Shown here: piece after piece, positions 26,389-33,920 of the stretch
How the letters are laid out: each line of letters starts with the position of its first letter
Numbering within the stretch: position 1 is the stretch's first letter
DNA from: Microbacterium profundi
GTDB lineage: Bacteria > Actinomycetota > Actinomycetes > Actinomycetales > Microbacteriaceae
DNA length: 64,000 nucleotides
Direction of reading: 5' to 3'
Assembly: GCF_000763375.1 (NCBI RefSeq)
Contig: NZ_JPSY01000001.1
Span: 1,550,001 to 1,614,000 of the forward strand
Notes under the pieces: model-generated
The model's input: only the letters and a program-made list of their open reading frames with translations
What the model was told of the DNA's origin: nothing
Databases searched by the model: none
Position numbers and translations under genes: made by a program

Positions 26389-27236
26389 CGGACGGCATCC
26401 GCACGCCAGCCGCGCATGAGCAGGAGCACCGCGACCGCGACGATGATGAGCAGCAGCGACAGCGCGATCGCGGTGTCCTCCTGCACGCCTGCGCCGTTGA
26501 AGGCGGTGTAGATCGCGAGCGGCATCGTGCGGGTGACGCCGGGAGCGTTTCCGGCGAAGAGCGCCGTCGCGCCGAACTCGCCGAGAGCCCTGGCGAAGCA
26601 GAGCACGGTGCCGGCGACGAGTCCCGGTGCGACCAGCGGCAGCGTGACCCGGCGGAACACGGTGAACCGGCCCGCACCCAGTGAGGCCGCGACCAGCTCG
26701 TGGCCGGTGCCCGCGGTGCGAAGCGCTCCTTCGGCCGAGATGACCAGGAACGGGAGGGCGACGAACACCTGCGCGATGACGACCGCCGCGGTCGTGAACG
26801 GAATCTGCAGTCCGGCGGCAGCCAATGCCCCGCCGAACATGCCGCTGCGCCCCAGAAGCGAAAGCAGCGCGATGCCGCCGACGAGCGGCGGAAGCACGAG
26901 CGGCAGGGTCGTCAACGTGCGCAGGATCGCTGCGAGCCATTGCGGGCTCCGCGCGATCACGAGGGCGAGCGGAACACCGAGGATCACGCAGATGACGGTC
27001 GCGATCGACGCGGTGGAGAGCGAGAGCGTGAGCGCCTGCATCGCCGCCGGGGAGGTGATCGCGGCAGGAACGCCTGCCCAGTCCAGCCGTGTCAGGAGGG
27101 CGACGAACGGCAGCACGAGCACAAGGGCGCCGAGCGCCGCGGGGACGGCAAGCCACGGCGGGATGCGCCGGAGGGCCGATCCCGACCGCGATGGACCGGA
27201 TGCCGACCGTGTCACGGCTTCTGCCGTAACGCTCAT
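26385..27236 (-). CDS. modB: Molybdate ABC transporter permease
   Basis: The 283-residue membrane protein has about six spans and the EAA loop GHELVAASLGAGRFTVFRRVTLPLVAPGLVAGTVLCFARALGEFGAT (in parts), typical of ModB/CysT-type permeases. LPLVLPPLVGGIALL is the ModB hallmark. The ATG at 27236 overlaps the modA stop by 4 bp. It imports molybdate delivered by ModA. Confidence 0.94.
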   Translation of the reverse strand: MSVTAEAVTRSASGPSRSGSALRRIPPWLAVPAALGALVLVLPFVALLTRLDWAGVPAAITSPAAMQALTLSLSTASIATVICVILGVPLALVIARSPQWLAAILRTLTTLPLVLPPLVGGIALLSLLGRSGMFGGALAAAGLQIPFTTAAVVIAQVFVALPFLVISAEGALRTAGTGHELVAASLGAGRFTVFRRVTLPLVAPGLVAGTVLCFARALGEFGATALFAGNAPGVTRTMPLAIYTAFNGAGVQEDTAIALSLLLIIVAVAVLLLMRGWRADAVR

Positions 27237-28042
27237 GGCGCACCGAATCCGAAGTCGCGGAGCACGCTCTGCCCGGCATCCGACAGCACGAAGGCGATGA
27301 AGGCCGCCGCCGCGCCCGGGTTCGCGGCATCCGTCAACGCCGTCAGCGGATAGACGTTCGTCGCGGCTTCAGCGCCCTCGATGTCGACGGCATCCACCGC
27401 GTCTCCCGCGGCCGCGACGTCCGTGCGGTAGACCAGGCCGGCATCCGCCTCGCCGGACTTCACCTTCGCCAGCACCGCTGTCACGTTCTGCTCTTCGCTC
27501 GCGGGCGTCACGGTGACGCTCGCGGCATCGAGCAGCGTGTGCGCGGTGGCACCGCATGGCACCTCGGCAGCGCACATCACGACGATGAGTTCGTCGTCGG
27601 TGAGAGCACCGAGGCCGTCGATGTCGTCCGGATTGCCAGGCGCCACGGCGATCTGCATCGTGTTCGTCGCGAAGTCCTCTGCCTCGGCGGCCAGCCCTGC
27701 ATCGGCGACCTTGGTCATGTTCCGCGCGTCAGCCGAGGCGAAGACGTCCGCAGATGCGCCTTCGATCAGCTGCGTCGCCAGCACGGACGATCCGTCGTAG
27801 CTGATCGGGAGGACGTCGACTTCCGGATGCTGCGCCTCGAACTGCGCCGCGAGCTCGTCGAAGGCTCCGGAGAGCGACGCGGCGGCGAAGATCGTGAGCT
27901 CGCCGGTGGGCTCGTCGGAGCCCGATGCGTCCGTGCCGGCTGAGGGTCCGGCATCCGTCGTGCTGCCTGTGCAACCTGCGAGTCCTAGGGCGCCGACGAG
28001 CATGGCGATCGCGGCCGCGCGTCGGAGGGGGGCAGTGATCAC
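27233..28042 (-). CDS. modA: Molybdate-binding lipoprotein
   Basis: The 269-residue protein starts at a GTG that overlaps the preceding stop (GTGA). It has a lipoprotein signal peptide with lipobox LAGC. The mature part ELTIFAAASLSGAFDELAAQFEAQHPEVDV and YDGSSVLATQLIEGASADVFASAD is the ModA fold, with binding-site Ser residues in AASL and YDGSS. It captures molybdate outside the membrane for ModBC. Confidence 0.94.
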   Translation of the reverse strand: MITAPLRRAAAIAMLVGALGLAGCTGSTTDAGPSAGTDASGSDEPTGELTIFAAASLSGAFDELAAQFEAQHPEVDVLPISYDGSSVLATQLIEGASADVFASADARNMTKVADAGLAAEAEDFATNTMQIAVAPGNPDDIDGLGALTDDELIVVMCAAEVPCGATAHTLLDAASVTVTPASEEQNVTAVLAKVKSGEADAGLVYRTDVAAAGDAVDAVDIEGAEAATNVYPLTALTDAANPGAAAAFIAFVLSDAGQSVLRDFGFGAP

Positions 28043-28446
28043 GGGCGCGATTCCTTGTCGGTCTCGAGGATGACCATGGTGGCCTTGATGACCGCTACGG
28101 CCTTGGAGCCGACGTCGAGCCGCATCTCGCGGGCCGCCTCGGACGACATCAGCGACACGACGCGATTGGGGCCGCACTGGAGTTCGACCTGCGCCATGAG
28201 CCCGTCGATCTCGACCTTCGTCACCAGTCCCGTGAAGCGGTTGCGGGCGCTGCGGCGCACATCGCCGACGTCTGAGACCTCGGTGGCCATGACCTTCGCA
28301 TGGGCAGCGAGCTCGGCGCCGTCGACGACCTGGCGTCCCGACTCGTCACGCGAGACGGAGAGGATGCCGTCGGCGCACCACCTGCGCACGGTGTCATCGC
28401 TCACGCCGAGAAGGCCGGCTGCCTCGCTGATCCGAAATTGCGTCAT
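28039..28446 (-). CDS. Helix-turn-helix protein with molybdate-binding (TOBE/Mop) domain
   Basis: The 135-residue protein combines a MerR-type helix-turn-helix (FRISEAAGLLGVSDDTVRRWCADGIL) with a single Mop domain (SARNRFTGLVTKVEIDGLMAQVELQCG ... VVSLMSSEAAREMRLDVGSKAVAVIKAT). It probably senses molybdate and controls the modABC genes it leads, in the role of ModE. A -35 TTGTGA (28482-28477), 17-bp spacer and -10 TATTCT (28459-28454) lie exactly 7 bases before the ATG, so the mRNA is leaderless. Confidence 0.88.
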   Translation of the reverse strand: MTQFRISEAAGLLGVSDDTVRRWCADGILSVSRDESGRQVVDGAELAAHAKVMATEVSDVGDVRRSARNRFTGLVTKVEIDGLMAQVELQCGPNRVVSLMSSEAAREMRLDVGSKAVAVIKATMVILETDKESRP

Positions 28447-28453
28447 GAGATGA

Positions 28454-28551
28454 AGAATAGCCCCGCATCTGCGGAATCACAACAGTGAATCTCGCATTGT
28501 GGAAATGCAATTCCAAAAAAGGTGGACGAGTGCCGGTTTCGCTGTTACTGT
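28454..28551. promoter_or_regulatory. Divergent mod/guaD promoters with operator-like site
   Basis: The minus-strand promoter is TTGTGA-17-TATTCT. The plus-strand promoter is probably TGGACG (28523-28528), 17 bp, TACTGT (28546-28551). Between them TCTCGCATTGTGGAA (28490-28504) matches the purine-island site at 12 of 15 positions. GCATT/AATGC arms (28494-28508) and TGGAA/TTCCA arms (28500-28515) give further local symmetry. The predicted guaD leader is about 120 nt. Confidence 0.55.
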
Positions 28552-28557
28552 CGTAAA

Positions 28558-28680
28558 GCCCCGCAACCCGTGATCAACGGGCAGGGAAGAAAACCAGAAG
28601 CCAGCGGATCGACGAGGATCACGCACACACACCCGGCAGGTCTCGTCGTATCAGCGTCCGACGCAAGGAAGCTCTCCCAC
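28558..28680 (+). promoter_or_regulatory. Long structured guaD leader of unknown class
   Basis: Between the proposed start of transcription and the guaD ATG there are about 120 nt without an open frame. Two hairpins can form: CCCGT/ACGGG (about 28568-28582) and CGACGAG/CTCGTCG (about 28609-28650). Purine genes are often under riboswitches, but I cannot match this to a known aptamer. Confidence 0.3.
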
Positions 28681-29211
28681 ATGGACACGATCGGTATCAC
28701 CCCGTCCACGGCATCGTCAGCTGCTGACACCGCCCCGACACCCGCCGAGTACCTGGCTCGCGCCGTGGATCTCGCGACTGAGAACGTCCGGAACGAAGGC
28801 GGCCCGTTCGGCGCCATCATCGTCTCGGCCGACGGACAGGTCTTCGAAGGCGTCAATCGCGTCACTGCCAACCTCGACCCTTCTGCGCACGCCGAGGTGA
28901 CGGCCATCCGCAACGCCTGCCAGGCGCTCGGCACATTCGACCTGACCGGCGCTGTGCTCTACACCAGCTGCGAGCCGTGCCCGATGTGCCTGGCGACGTC
29001 GCTGTGGGCGCGCGTCGAGAAGGTGTACTTCGCCGCTGACCGCAACGACGCCGCCGATGCCGGCTTCGACGACGCCGTCTTCTACAAGTACTTCGAGGGC
29101 ACGAGCGAAGACAGGGCCATCATGCCGGTCGCACAGGAACCCCTTCCTCCGGAGCAGCGGGTCGCCGCCTTCACCGAGTGGAACCAGACGACCACTCGTG
29201 TCGACTACTGA
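28681..29211 (+). CDS. guaD: Guanine deaminase (nucleoside deaminase family)
   Basis: The 176-residue zinc deaminase has the first ligand in DPSAHAEVTAIRNACQ (His, with the proton-shuttle Glu) and two cysteines in TSCEPCPMCLAT. FYKYFEGTSEDRA is typical of the GuaD branch. It converts guanine to xanthine plus ammonia. The ATG at 28681 follows CAAGGAAGCTC. It leads a two-gene unit with a purine permease, and it feeds the xanthine dehydrogenase encoded at 33.9-37.8 kb. Confidence 0.88.
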   Translation: MDTIGITPSTASSAADTAPTPAEYLARAVDLATENVRNEGGPFGAIIVSADGQVFEGVNRVTANLDPSAHAEVTAIRNACQALGTFDLTGAVLYTSCEPCPMCLATSLWARVEKVYFAADRNDAADAGFDDAVFYKYFEGTSEDRAIMPVAQEPLPPEQRVAAFTEWNQTTTRVDY

Positions 29212-29223
29212 TCGGATCCGACG

Positions 29224-30738
29224 ATGACTTCAACCACATCCGTCCGCGGCGAGTCCGAGGACGAATCCACGCAGACCGTCGTGCACCCACCGCTGCCCAC
29301 GGGCGCGACGACCACCGTCGACGCCGAACCCAGGAACCGGGTCGACCGGTTCTTCGAGATCAGCCGCCGAGGATCCACGTTCGGACGAGAGATCCGCGGA
29401 GGCATCGTCACGTTCGTGACGATGGCCTACATCGTCATCCTGAACCCGCTCATCCTGGGCGGGACCGAGGACGTCGCCGGAAATGCGCTGCAGGCCGCGC
29501 AGATCGGCGCGGCCACCGGCCTCACCGCCGGCGTCATGACGATCCTCTTCGGCGTCGTGGCCCGGCTGCCGTTCGCGCTCGCCGCAGGCCTCGGGATCAA
29601 CTCGTTCCTCGCGGTGGCGGTGGTCGGTCAGGTGACCTGGCCCGAGGCCATGGGTCTCGTCGTCATCAACGGCCTGCTCATCGTGCTGTTCGGCGCCACC
29701 GGCATCCGCACCGCGATCTTCAATGCAGTGCCCGCACCGCTGAAGGCCGCGATCACCGTGGGCATCGGCCTCTTCATCGCCTTCATCGGCTTCGTCGATG
29801 CGGGCTTCGTCACCCGCACTCCGGGCGGCCCGCCGGTGCAGCTCGGTGACAGCGGTTCGATCTCATCCGTGCCCACGCTCATCTTCCTGTTCGCACTGGT
29901 GACCATCGCGGTCCTCGTTGCTCGCAAGGTTCCCGGTGGCATCCTGATCGGCATCGTCGTCGCGACGATCGCGGCGATCATCTCGCAGGCGTTCCTCAAG
30001 CTCGGCCCGAGCGTCGAGGATCCGGGCGGATGGCACATGACGATCCCCGAACTCCCGAGCGCGCTCGTGACGATTCCGGACTTCGGCCTGGTCGGCCAGT
30101 TCGACCTGATCGGATCGTTCGGTCGCATCGGTGCACTCGCCGCGACCATGCTCGTCTTCACCCTGCTGTTCACGAACTTCTTCGACGCGATGGGCACGAT
30201 GACCGGTCTCGCCAAGAACGCCGGCCTCGCCTACAAGGACGGCACGTTCCCGCGTCTGCGTTCGGCCTTCGTGGTCGAGGGCCTCGGCGCCGTCGCGGGT
30301 GGTGCGACGTCGTCATCATCGAACACGGTCTTCGTCGACAGCGCCTCAGGCATCGGTGAGGGAGCCCGAACGGGGCTCGCCTCGGTCGTGGTGGGTGTGC
30401 TGTTCCTGCTCTCGATGTTCTTCACACCGCTGACGCTGACGGTTCCGATCGAGGTCGGCTCCGCTGCCCTCGTGGTCGTCGGCGCGATGATGATGGCGCA
30501 GATCAAGGAGATCAAGTTCAACAACTTCGCGGTCGTCCTCCCCGCGTTCCTGACGATCGTCACGATGCCGCTGACCTACTCGATCGCCAACGGCATCGGC
30601 GTCGGGTTCATCGCGTGGACGTTGATCAACGCGCTCTCGCGTCGTGCCCGCAAGGTGCACTGGCTGATGTGGATCGTCTCGGTCGGCTTCATGCTCTACT
30701 TCGTCCGAGGTCCGATCGAACAGCTGCTCGCCGGCTGA
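29224..30738 (+). CDS. NCS2 (AzgA-type) purine permease
   Basis: The 504-residue membrane protein has the AzgA pattern: REIRGGIVTFVTMAYIVILNPLILGG, LPFALAAGLGINSFLAV, TLLFTNFFDAMGTMTGLAKNAGL, and GATSSSSNTVFVDSASGIGEGARTGLASV. About 12-14 spans are visible. The AzgA branch imports guanine, hypoxanthine or adenine by proton symport. It starts 12 bp after guaD, so uptake and deamination are linked. Exact base preference is not determined. Confidence 0.9.
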   Translation: MTSTTSVRGESEDESTQTVVHPPLPTGATTTVDAEPRNRVDRFFEISRRGSTFGREIRGGIVTFVTMAYIVILNPLILGGTEDVAGNALQAAQIGAATGLTAGVMTILFGVVARLPFALAAGLGINSFLAVAVVGQVTWPEAMGLVVINGLLIVLFGATGIRTAIFNAVPAPLKAAITVGIGLFIAFIGFVDAGFVTRTPGGPPVQLGDSGSISSVPTLIFLFALVTIAVLVARKVPGGILIGIVVATIAAIISQAFLKLGPSVEDPGGWHMTIPELPSALVTIPDFGLVGQFDLIGSFGRIGALAATMLVFTLLFTNFFDAMGTMTGLAKNAGLAYKDGTFPRLRSAFVVEGLGAVAGGATSSSSNTVFVDSASGIGEGARTGLASVVVGVLFLLSMFFTPLTLTVPIEVGSAALVVVGAMMMAQIKEIKFNNFAVVLPAFLTIVTMPLTYSIANGIGVGFIAWTLINALSRRARKVHWLMWIVSVGFMLYFVRGPIEQLLAG

Positions 30739-30813
30739 GGTGCGATCCGCTCTGTGCCCGGTTCCGCGTCGCGCGGTGCCGGGCGCAGTTGCGTTCCCGG
30801 CTTCCCTTCGCCC

Positions 30814-31072
30814 CGGCATCCGGATCGGTCGCGGCATCCGGATCGGTCGTGGCATCCGGACGGTGCGGAGAAGACTTTCGTCGGTTCGAGCGTGCGGGAA
30901 CCCGCGAAAGCCTTCCGGCGTCGGGTGGGGGTCCGGGCCCGGGCCAGGGCGCGGAGCCGGGTGGCGGGTCGGTGGCGGCGTCGGGTGGCGGGTGGCGGGT
31001 CGGTGGAGGCGTGGGGAGAAGACTTTCGTCGGTTCGAGCGTGCGGGAACCCGCGAAAGTCTTCCGGCGTCGG
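30814..31072. repeat. Repeat-rich intergenic segment with hairpin copies 2 and 3
   Basis: The 406-bp gap 30739-31144 has no gene. It starts with short tandem units (GGCATCCGGATCGGTCG type, 30814-30862). Two copies of the dispersed hairpin follow, at 30866-30920 and 31015-31068: left arm GGAGAAGACTTTCGTCGGTTC, right arm GGAACCCGCGAAAG(T/C)CTTCCGG. They are separated by a G-rich stretch of GGTGGCGGGTCGG units. Confidence 0.8.
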
Positions 31073-31144
31073 GAGCGCCCGCGACGCCTGCGGTGGGCCA
31101 CCCGAGCCGGGGGGCCGGTGACGGGCGGATGAAAGGATGGGCGG

Positions 31145-32323
31145 ATGCAGCAGAACTCGGTGTGGCGCGCGCCAGGCATGCCCGCACTGCTGGGCATGGT
31201 CCTTGCGGGATTCTCCGGATACGCCCTGCTGATGCCGATCGCCCCGTTGTGGGCGGTGCGCGGAGGAGCGGACGAAGCAGGGGCCGGACTCGTGACCGGT
31301 GTCTTCATGCTCTTCACCGTCCTCTCGCAGCTGTTCGTCCCCGCCGCACTGCGCCGATTCGGCTGGACTCGGGTGCTCGTGGTGGGCATGCTGCTGCTTG
31401 GGCTGCCCGCGGCAGCGCATCTGCTCTCCGAAGACCTGCCGCTCATCCTGTTCCTCGCTGCCGTGCGAGGCGCCGGTTTCGCCGTGCTGACCGTGTGCGG
31501 AAGCGGCGCCGTCGCCGAGCTCGTCGAACCCGCGCGGCGCGGCAGGGCGATCGGCGCATTCGGACTCGGGATCGCTGGTCCCCAGGTGCTCCTGCTTCCG
31601 GCGGCGCCGTGGATCGCCGAGCAGCTCGGATTCTGGCTCGTCTTCCTGCTGGCGACCGCACCGGTGCTGGGTGTCTTCGCGGCGGTGCGGCTGGGACGAC
31701 GCGTCGACAGCCTGCCGCCGCATCCCGATCCGGCGGGCGTCGCGCACCGCGGAGTGCGCCGATACCTCGGGCTGCTTCCGCCGATGTTCCTGCTGCTCGG
31801 AGTCACCCTCGCAGGCGGAGCGCTCATCACCTTCGTGCCGCAGTTCGGCGTCTCGGCTGTGATCACGACGATCGGGCTGCTGCTACTGACGGGACTGGCG
31901 GCGCTCACCAGGTGGGGTGTCGGGCACCTCTCCGATCGTGTCGGTGCGCAGCGGTTGATGTGGCCGTTCGTGCTCGTGACCATCCTGGGGCTTGTCGCCA
32001 CAGCGTGGGCGGCCGCCGGCAGCGGGAGAGAAGGGATGCTGTTGACGGGAATGGCACTGATCGGCATCGCCTACGGCGCGCTGCAGAACCTCACCCTCGG
32101 AGCAGCGTTCGCCGCGGTGCCGCGGCGGGACCAGGTGGTCGCCAGCGCCGTGTGGAACATCGGCTTCGACGCCGGCACCGGTCTGGGTGCAGTGGTCGTC
32201 GGGTTGCTCGCGTCGGCGTTCTCGTTCCCTCCGGCGCTGCTCGCGGCTGCGGCGCTCGCGCTGCTGACCTTTCCGCTGGCGTTCGTGCGCGGCTCGACTC
32301 GATCGGTCAGCCGCGGCCGATGA
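31145..32323 (+). CDS. MFS transporter
   Basis: The 392-residue protein has about 12 membrane spans: [57 protein letters not shown] (MFS loop 2-3 region), and later halves [23 protein letters not shown]. It resembles sugar/drug exporters of the DHA1 type. It stands between repeats and a convergent SDR gene inside the purine island, without its own operator-like site. Substrate unknown; purine or allantoin transport would be speculation. Confidence 0.82.
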   Translation: MQQNSVWRAPGMPALLGMVLAGFSGYALLMPIAPLWAVRGGADEAGAGLVTGVFMLFTVLSQLFVPAALRRFGWTRVLVVGMLLLGLPAAAHLLSEDLPLILFLAAVRGAGFAVLTVCGSGAVAELVEPARRGRAIGAFGLGIAGPQVLLLPAAPWIAEQLGFWLVFLLATAPVLGVFAAVRLGRRVDSLPPHPDPAGVAHRGVRRYLGLLPPMFLLLGVTLAGGALITFVPQFGVSAVITTIGLLLLTGLAALTRWGVGHLSDRVGAQRLMWPFVLVTILGLVATAWAAAGSGREGMLLTGMALIGIAYGALQNLTLGAAFAAVPRRDQVVASAVWNIGFDAGTGLGAVVVGLLASAFSFPPALLAAAALALLTFPLAFVRGSTRSVSRGR

Positions 32324-33071
32324 ACGGCATGCCGGCTGCGGTGACGGTCAGCTGAGGAACGCTGACCTCGAGCGGCATTCCCGCTAGTTGTACGACGAGG
32401 TCGGCGACGTGACCGGCATCCATCGTCGGCTCGGGTCGACGTGAGTCATCCGCCTGCAGTGCCCCGTCGGAGACCAGCCGGTCGATCAGCTCGGTGCGCG
32501 CGTTGCCGATGTCGAGCTGCGTGGCCGTGATCCGATGCGCACGCCCGTCGAGTTCGATGGATTTCGTGAGCCCAGCGATGGCGTGCTTGGTCGTCGTGTA
32601 CGCGACCGAGCGCGGGCGCGGAGTCTGCGCGGAGATCGATCCGTTGTTGATGATGCGTCCACCGGCCGGCGACTGCGTCTTCATCTGGCGGAACGCCGCT
32701 CCTGCGCAGAGCATCGCGCCGGTGAGATTGACGGCAAGCGTCGATTCCCACCCGGCAGGAGCAAGGTCGCCGATGTCGGCGTTCGGACCGAACACCCCCG
32801 CGTTGTTCACCAGCACATCCAGGCGGCCGAAGCGCTCGACATGGCGGGCGAAGAGCCGCTCCACCTGCGTCTGGTCAGTGACGTCGGTTTCGACGATGAG
32901 GGCGTCGGTGTGCGGGATGCCGTTGATCGCGGCCGCTTCGGCGAGAGGCCCGCTGCGCCGGCCGGCCAGGGTCACGCCGAAGCCGGCAACGAGGAGTGCT
33001 CGGGCGATCGCGCGTCCGATTCCGCTGCCGGCCCCGGTGACGATCGCCGAAGCATGCGGCGTCTCAGTCAT
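32307..33071 (-). CDS. SDR-family oxidoreductase
   Basis: The 254-residue protein is a classical short-chain dehydrogenase: [15 protein letters not shown] at residue 12, NNAGVF, a Ser in NNGSISAQ and the Tyr/Lys pair in [12 protein letters not shown]. It uses NAD(P) for a carbonyl/alcohol reaction. Its start overlaps the end of xdhC by 8 bp, so it is the fourth gene of the xdhA-xdhB-xdhC unit. Its role in purine breakdown is not known. Confidence 0.88.
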   Translation of the reverse strand: MTETPHASAIVTGAGSGIGRAIARALLVAGFGVTLAGRRSGPLAEAAAINGIPHTDALIVETDVTDQTQVERLFARHVERFGRLDVLVNNAGVFGPNADIGDLAPAGWESTLAVNLTGAMLCAGAAFRQMKTQSPAGGRIINNGSISAQTPRPRSVAYTTTKHAIAGLTKSIELDGRAHRITATQLDIGNARTELIDRLVSDGALQADDSRRPEPTMDAGHVADLVVQLAGMPLEVSVPQLTVTAAGMPFIGRG

Positions 33072-33909
33072 CTGATTCCGCCACGGCGACCGGCGCGGCC
33101 TCGTCGATGAGCTGCAGGATGCGGGCCGCGACGCTGACCGCGATGACCGCCGGCTGCTTGCCCGACACCTCCGGCACGCCGATCGGCGTGGTCACGCGGG
33201 CGAGTTCTGCGTCACCGTGCCCGAGCTCGGTGAGCTTCTTGCGGAAGCGCGCCCACTTCGACGACGAGCCGATCAAGCCGATCGAGCGGATGCCGTCGGT
33301 GCGCAGCGACTGGTCGACCACGGCGAGGTCCTCGACATGGTCGTGCGTCATCACCAGCACGTGGGCGCCGGCCGGCAACGTCGTGAGCGCCGCCTCGGGA
33401 ACAGGGGAGTGTGTGATGCGGACCCTGGCGACAGCATCCGCGAAGACGCCCTCTCGACCCGGCTCGCCCACGCGCGCGGGTGCGAGCATCTCGGTACGCG
33501 AATCGATCAGGTGCAGATCCATCTCGTGCCGCGCGAGGATGCGCGCGAGCTCGAGCCCGACGTGCCCCACCCCGAAGATCGCGACCACGGGCACGACCCG
33601 CATCGGCTCGAGCATCATGGTGACCTCTCCTCCACAGCACTGCACGCCGTACTCCGTCGTCGCCTTGTCGCTGAGCGTGAGCGTGAGCAGTTCGGGCTCG
33701 GCCGAACCGGACGCAAGCATCTCCCGCGCCCGATCGATCGCGGTCGCCTCGAGGTTTCCGCCCCCGATCGTGCCGAACACGCCGTCGGGGGAGACCACCA
33801 TCTTCGCGCCGCCGTTGCGTGGCGCGTGGCCCCGCACGAGCGCCAACGTCACGACGACGGCGGGAACGCGCCGCGTGCGCAGATCCTGAAGGGCGTCGAG
33901 CCAGTCCAT
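33064..33909 (-). CDS. xdhC: Xanthine dehydrogenase accessory protein XdhC
   Basis: The 281-residue protein has the two-part XdhC structure. The N-terminal part ([47 protein letters not shown]) is followed by a Rossmann part ([22 protein letters not shown]). XdhC binds the molybdenum cofactor, helps its sulfuration and inserts it into XdhB. It lies 11 bp after xdhB. Confidence 0.93.
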   Translation of the reverse strand: MDWLDALQDLRTRRVPAVVVTLALVRGHAPRNGGAKMVVSPDGVFGTIGGGNLEATAIDRAREMLASGSAEPELLTLTLSDKATTEYGVQCCGGEVTMMLEPMRVVPVVAIFGVGHVGLELARILARHEMDLHLIDSRTEMLAPARVGEPGREGVFADAVARVRITHSPVPEAALTTLPAGAHVLVMTHDHVEDLAVVDQSLRTDGIRSIGLIGSSSKWARFRKKLTELGHGDAELARVTTPIGVPEVSGKQPAVIAVSVAARILQLIDEAAPVAVAESDD

Positions 33910-33920
33910 CCCGCGTCCGA

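Noticed and set aside
25258..27330. A 690-codon open frame on the minus strand covering modC and extending over modB into modA
   Set aside because: Only its last 376 codons resemble a protein family (ModC). The upstream part is out of frame with ModB, which has clear permease sequence; high GC keeps such shadow frames open.
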